54,333 nt of DNA from assembly GCA_937893125.1 (NCBI GenBank), contig CALBHW010000046.1, forward strand, positions 1 to 54,333, written 5' to 3'. The first letter of the stretch is position 1. Each line of letters begins with the position of its first letter. Source of the stretch: an uncultured Clostridia bacterium. GTDB lineage: Bacteria > Bacillota > Clostridia > Christensenellales > UBA1242. Of the stretch, positions 51,490 to 54,333 are shown in pieces. Under the pieces are notes generated by a model. It saw only the letters and a list, made by a program, of their open reading frames with translations. It ran no database searches and had not been told where the DNA came from. Position numbers and translations under genes: made by a program.

Positions 51490-51617
51490 GGCTTCGTGAA
51501 GGCGAAGTCTCGGGGCACTTATGTCTTGCAACTTGTAATACATAAGTTGGCAAAAGACAAAATATTTCTAAGTACAAATGAAAAGAAGAGTGTTAGTAAC
51601 CTAGCACTCTTTTTTAT
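51490..51617 (+). terminator. Structured 3' trailer and terminator of the tRNA operon
   Basis: After tRNA-Leu the trailer holds a CTTCG/CGAAG hairpin and an 8-bp inverted repeat (ACTTATGT at 51517-51524, ACATAAGT at 51540-51547). The actual terminator follows: AAGAGTGTTA with TAGCACTCTT (51586-51611) and TTTTT. The roughly 95-base trailer is long for a tRNA operon. No ORF is supported. Confidence 0.6.
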
Positions 51618-51747
51618 TGCTTTAAAGCATTCAAACAAAGCATTTTTTAATTAGAGCAATGATTTTGGAGATGATTTCTTTTAAAAAGTTTGTTATAAAA
51701 ATGATAATTTTTTTATCTAGAAAAACTAGTCAAGTAGGGTCGATATA

Positions 51748-51831
51748 GAGTATAATTGATGTATATATTGAGCTAAAACAACTAAAAGTGAGTAATTACT
51801 TTAGTTAAGCTCGGAGTATAATTTATGTATA
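51748..51831 (+). promoter_or_regulatory. Duplicated -10 region and hairpin before the Y-family polymerase
   Basis: An 18-base sequence (GAGTATAATTGATGTATA, 51748-51765) recurs with one change at 51814-51831. Each copy contains TATAAT. Between them a strong hairpin forms: GAGCT, AACTAAA and AGT on the left pair with ACT, TTTAGTT and AGCTC on the right (51770-51812). No classical LexA box is seen. This could be a tandem promoter with an operator hairpin. Confidence 0.5.
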
Positions 51832-51846
51832 AAAGGAGAAAATATT

Positions 51847-53148
51847 ATGATAAGAGATGATGTCGTGATTAAAGATAGATGCTATTTTGTTATTGATATG
51901 AAATCCTTTTTTGCGTCCGTTGAGTGCGCTGAGCGTGGACTTGACCCTATGAAAGCAAAACTAGTTGTGGCGGACGAGACACGCGGAAATAAAACCGTTT
52001 GTCTTGCTGTTTCAACGGCTCTTAAAAAATGTGGAGTTAAAAATAGGTGTCGACTTTACGAAATTCCTAAAAATATTGATTTTATTTTAGCACCACCAAG
52101 AATGAAAAAATATATTGAATATGCGTCAAACATATACGCAATTTATTTAAAATATATTGACAAAAACGATATTCATGTTTACTCAATTGATGAGTGTTTT
52201 ATCGACGCTTCGGATTATCTTGCTTTATATAAGATGACCGCGCGTGAGTTCGCCGAAAAGTTGACAAAAGAGATATATGATACATTGCATATTCCGTCCA
52301 GTGTTGGTGTAGGAACAAATATGTATCTTGCAAAAATTGCACTTGACATAACAGCAAAATCCGCCCCAGACAGGCTTGGAATGCTTGATGAAGCGAAGTT
52401 TATTCGTACATTGTCTCACCATAAACCACTTACTGATTTTTGGCAAATATCAGTTGGTACTGTGAGTAGGCTTGAAAAATATGGCATAACCGATATGGCG
52501 GGCATTCGTGCCTTTGATGAAGACCTTTTATATAAAGAATTTGGAGTTAATGCGGAGCTTCTTATTGACCACGCGTGGGGACGCGAAAGTTGCGAAATGA
52601 AGGATATAAAATCTTACAAAACCCGTTCGCGTTCAATCTCTATGTCGCAAATTTTACCTTACAACTATACTTATGAAGAAGCAGTTGTGGTTTTAAAAGA
52701 AATGTTGCAAGAAGGGTGCTATCAGTTATCGACTTTGGGATTTAGCACTCAAACTGCAGTGGTATATGTTGGCTATGGCGACAACAAAGGCTCTGGATCA
52801 AAGGGAAGTGTTCGTTTTAATGTAGTAACAAACCTTTATTCACTTATGGCACAGCCAATTTTGGACATTTTTTCAAAGGTTGTTGACAGGAAACAATTTG
52901 TGCGAAAAATTGGTTTTTCATTCGGTGCGCTTGTGCCAGAAGAACAAGAACAATATGACTTTTTTTCAAAAAATGTAGCGAAACAAAAAAATGTAGTAAA
53001 AAGCGTTATAAAATTAAAAGATAAATATGGTAAAAATGCCGTCTTAAAAGGACTTGACTTAAACGAAAAAGCAACACAAAAAGAGCGTAATGAAATGATT
53101 GGGGGACACAGAAGTGGAGAAAAGAGTGAAGATGTCAAAAAGCGATAG
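51847..53148 (+). CDS. Y-family translesion DNA polymerase (UmuC/UvrX-like)
   Basis: A 433-residue error-prone polymerase. The palm contains YFVIDMKSFFASVE (first metal Asp) and YSIDECFIDAS (Asp-Glu pair). The thumb and little-finger domains follow. It resembles the UvrX/YqjW branch rather than DinB: its fingers region has the VVADETRGNKTVCLAVS block and it has a YolD-type partner next door. No sliding-clamp QLxLF motif is obvious. AAAAGGAGAA precedes the ATG. It overlaps the YolD-like gene by 17 bases. Confidence 0.92.
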   Translation: MIRDDVVIKDRCYFVIDMKSFFASVECAERGLDPMKAKLVVADETRGNKTVCLAVSTALKKCGVKNRCRLYEIPKNIDFILAPPRMKKYIEYASNIYAIYLKYIDKNDIHVYSIDECFIDASDYLALYKMTAREFAEKLTKEIYDTLHIPSSVGVGTNMYLAKIALDITAKSAPDRLGMLDEAKFIRTLSHHKPLTDFWQISVGTVSRLEKYGITDMAGIRAFDEDLLYKEFGVNAELLIDHAWGRESCEMKDIKSYKTRSRSISMSQILPYNYTYEEAVVVLKEMLQEGCYQLSTLGFSTQTAVVYVGYGDNKGSGSKGSVRFNVVTNLYSLMAQPILDIFSKVVDRKQFVRKIGFSFGALVPEEQEQYDFFSKNVAKQKNVVKSVIKLKDKYGKNAVLKGLDLNEKATQKERNEMIGGHRSGEKSEDVKKR

Positions 53149-53449
53149 AGCAAAACAGTTTGCGCCTTTTGACGCGTTAAAGGGTTTGCACGATGCGCTT
53201 AAAATGAAAGAATATGAACACGATAGGATGCAAAAAGGCGATATTTCGCAAGAAAAACTAGCAGAAATGACAAAAATTTTGTTTGATTACAAGAAAAGCG
53301 ACCTTTTAAAAGTAAAATATTATTTAGATGGCTATTATAAAGAAAAAGTAGGTAAAGCAAAGGTTGATTTTGCGTTAAGAACAGTAAGTTTTGACGGGCT
53401 CAAAATTACTTTTGATGACATTTTTGATATTACAATTGAAAAAATGTAA
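53132..53449 (+). CDS. YolD-like protein
   Basis: A 105-residue YolD-family protein, usually encoded beside UvrX/YqjW-type Y-family polymerases and proposed to be a UmuD-like partner. The family opening DRAKQFAPFDALKGLHDAL is present, with the C-terminal FDDIFDI. ATG 53132 gives a family-like N-terminus. The frame extends upstream inside the polymerase gene. The 17-base overlap indicates coupling. Confidence 0.85.
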   Translation: MSKSDRAKQFAPFDALKGLHDALKMKEYEHDRMQKGDISQEKLAEMTKILFDYKKSDLLKVKYYLDGYYKEKVGKAKVDFALRTVSFDGLKITFDDIFDITIEKM

Positions 53450-53633
53450 CAAAACAAAATTTTAAACTCATTCAAACATTTTTTGTTTTGGGCTTTATTT
53501 GGCTAGCAATAAAAACATACGTGATTTTTGATAAATGTTTTTAAATATTTGTATGCAAAAAACTAATTTCGTATTTTAATATTTTTTAATTCCTTCAATT
53601 ACAAAAATTGTAAAAAAAACATATATAATAAAT

Positions 53634-54320
53634 ATGTCAGATTGGGTTTTAGTGATTGATAGTGGAACAGGCGGAAAAATGGTTTTTTCAAAGATTAAAA
53701 AAGTTTTTTCGTCTGAAAATTATATTCTTTTTATCGATAAAAAATATTGCCCATATGGTAATAAATCTCAAGAAGAGTTAAGAAATCATATCAAACAAGT
53801 TTTTGACTATTTTACAACTCATTTTACTTTAAAAGCAGTGATTGTTGCGTGCAACACGCTTTCAAGTATGTTTAAAGACTATTTAAGAGATAATTTTAAA
53901 GAAATTAAGTTCTTTTTTTATGAACCACTTTTAAACAAACGAATTCTATCACGCCCGACTCTTGTTCTTTCCACAACAAATACATTAAAAAATAGTAAAA
54001 TTATAAAAAAATATCAAAGCAATCCAAATTGTTATTGCGTTGGTTTTTCATGCTTAGCAAAAATGATTGACGACAAAGCACAAAATATTCAAGATTTTTT
54101 AAACGAGCAATTATCATTCTATATGGTGAAAGATATAAAGAATATAGTCATTGGTTGTACTCATTATGAAGCAATTAAGTCAAACTTAGAAATGCTATTT
54201 GGGAAGGTCAAATTTTATGATAAAACGCCAATAATTCTTGAGCAATTGTCAAAAGTTTTATCAAAGCGTGGTTTCCAGGGTAAAACATTATATTTTGATG
54301 ATATAAATTTGTTAAAATAG
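53634..54320 (+). CDS. murI: Glutamate racemase
   Basis: MurI makes D-glutamate for peptidoglycan, the substrate of MurD encoded at 15.6 kb. The 228-residue protein has Asp9 in IDSGTGG and the two catalytic cysteines, Cys73 (VACNT) and Cys175 (GCTHY). It is about 35 residues shorter than typical racemases. The missing part is mainly in the middle and at the end, so activity is likely but not certain. No ribosome-binding site precedes the ATG; TATAAT (53624-53629) lies five bases before it. Confidence 0.9.
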   Translation: MSDWVLVIDSGTGGKMVFSKIKKVFSSENYILFIDKKYCPYGNKSQEELRNHIKQVFDYFTTHFTLKAVIVACNTLSSMFKDYLRDNFKEIKFFFYEPLLNKRILSRPTLVLSTTNTLKNSKIIKKYQSNPNCYCVGFSCLAKMIDDKAQNIQDFLNEQLSFYMVKDIKNIVIGCTHYEAIKSNLEMLFGKVKFYDKTPIILEQLSKVLSKRGFQGKTLYFDDINLLK

Positions 54321-54333
54321 TTTAACAATGTAA

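Noticed and set aside
51748..51846. LexA/SOS box upstream of the Y-family polymerase
   Set aside because: No CGAAC-N4-GTTCG-type site is present; only the unrelated palindrome and duplicated -10 module.

Overview
The window is AT-rich DNA (roughly one third G+C) with short intergenic gaps, strong purine-rich ribosome-binding sites, sigma-A type promoters and U-run terminators. It carries endospore genes (spoIIGA, sigE, sigG, spoIVA, a YmxH-type protein, a PASTA-bearing PBP), CtsR/ClpC, and MurE with the DNPR motif of meso-diaminopimelate-adding enzymes. Together these point to a spore-forming low-GC member of the Clostridia, probably an uncultured gut-type lineage. The standard code is used (TGA is stop). 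No phage, transposase or CRISPR array is visible.

Layout. 1-2.1 kb: end of lspA, a RluD-type pseudouridine synthase and two small membrane proteins. 2.1-6.8 kb: tig, clpP, clpX, engB (protein folding, proteolysis, ribosome assembly), with a 155-nt cloverleaf-forming element between tig and clpP and a possible small transcript upstream of tig. 7-8.6 kb: a Cys-containing clostridial hypothetical and a metallophosphoesterase. 8.8-20.9 kb: the division/cell-wall cluster mraZ, rsmH, an FtsL-position membrane protein, a PASTA PBP, murE, mraY, murD, ftsW, murA and a DivIB-like gene. It starts with a promoter overlapped by three MraZ boxes; murG, murC, murB and ddl are absent. 21-22.3 kb: a 27-residue six-Cys peptide, structured intergenic DNA and a Gly-Val-Cys-Leu tRNA operon. 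22.4-26.5 kb: a cysteine hydrolase, an unknown coiled-coil protein, a Zn-type ArsR repressor and a P1B metal-efflux ATPase. 26.6-30.4 kb: ctsR-clpC under a CtsR box, then hpf. 30.7-35.4 kb: an alpha-oxoamine synthase resembling serine palmitoyltransferase, a degenerate ABC ATPase paired with a PucR-type HTH protein, two unknown small proteins and an intracellular S8 protease. 35.6-42.1 kb: ftsA-ftsZ, spoIIGA-sigE, an oppositely oriented sigG, ymxH-like and nrdR. 42.3-48.7 kb: feoA-feoB, der, plsY, spoIVA. 48.8-54.3 kb: a DUF378 protein, seven tRNA genes in both orientations around an unknown alpha/beta-hydrolase-like gene, a Y-family polymerase with a YolD partner, and murI.

How the genes fit together. 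Most of the window is core growth and sporulation machinery: peptidoglycan precursor synthesis (murE, mraY, murD, murA, murI), the divisome (ftsA, ftsZ, ftsW, DivIB-like, PBP), the mother-cell and forespore sigma factors, and Clp-dependent quality control. The less ordinary content is the cloverleaf element, a four-copy dispersed intergenic repeat family, the ABC-like/PucR pair, the SPT-like enzyme, the Cys-rich micro-peptide and the hydrolase between two tRNA-Gln genes. Function assignments rest on motif recognition by eye; no searches or folding programs were run.
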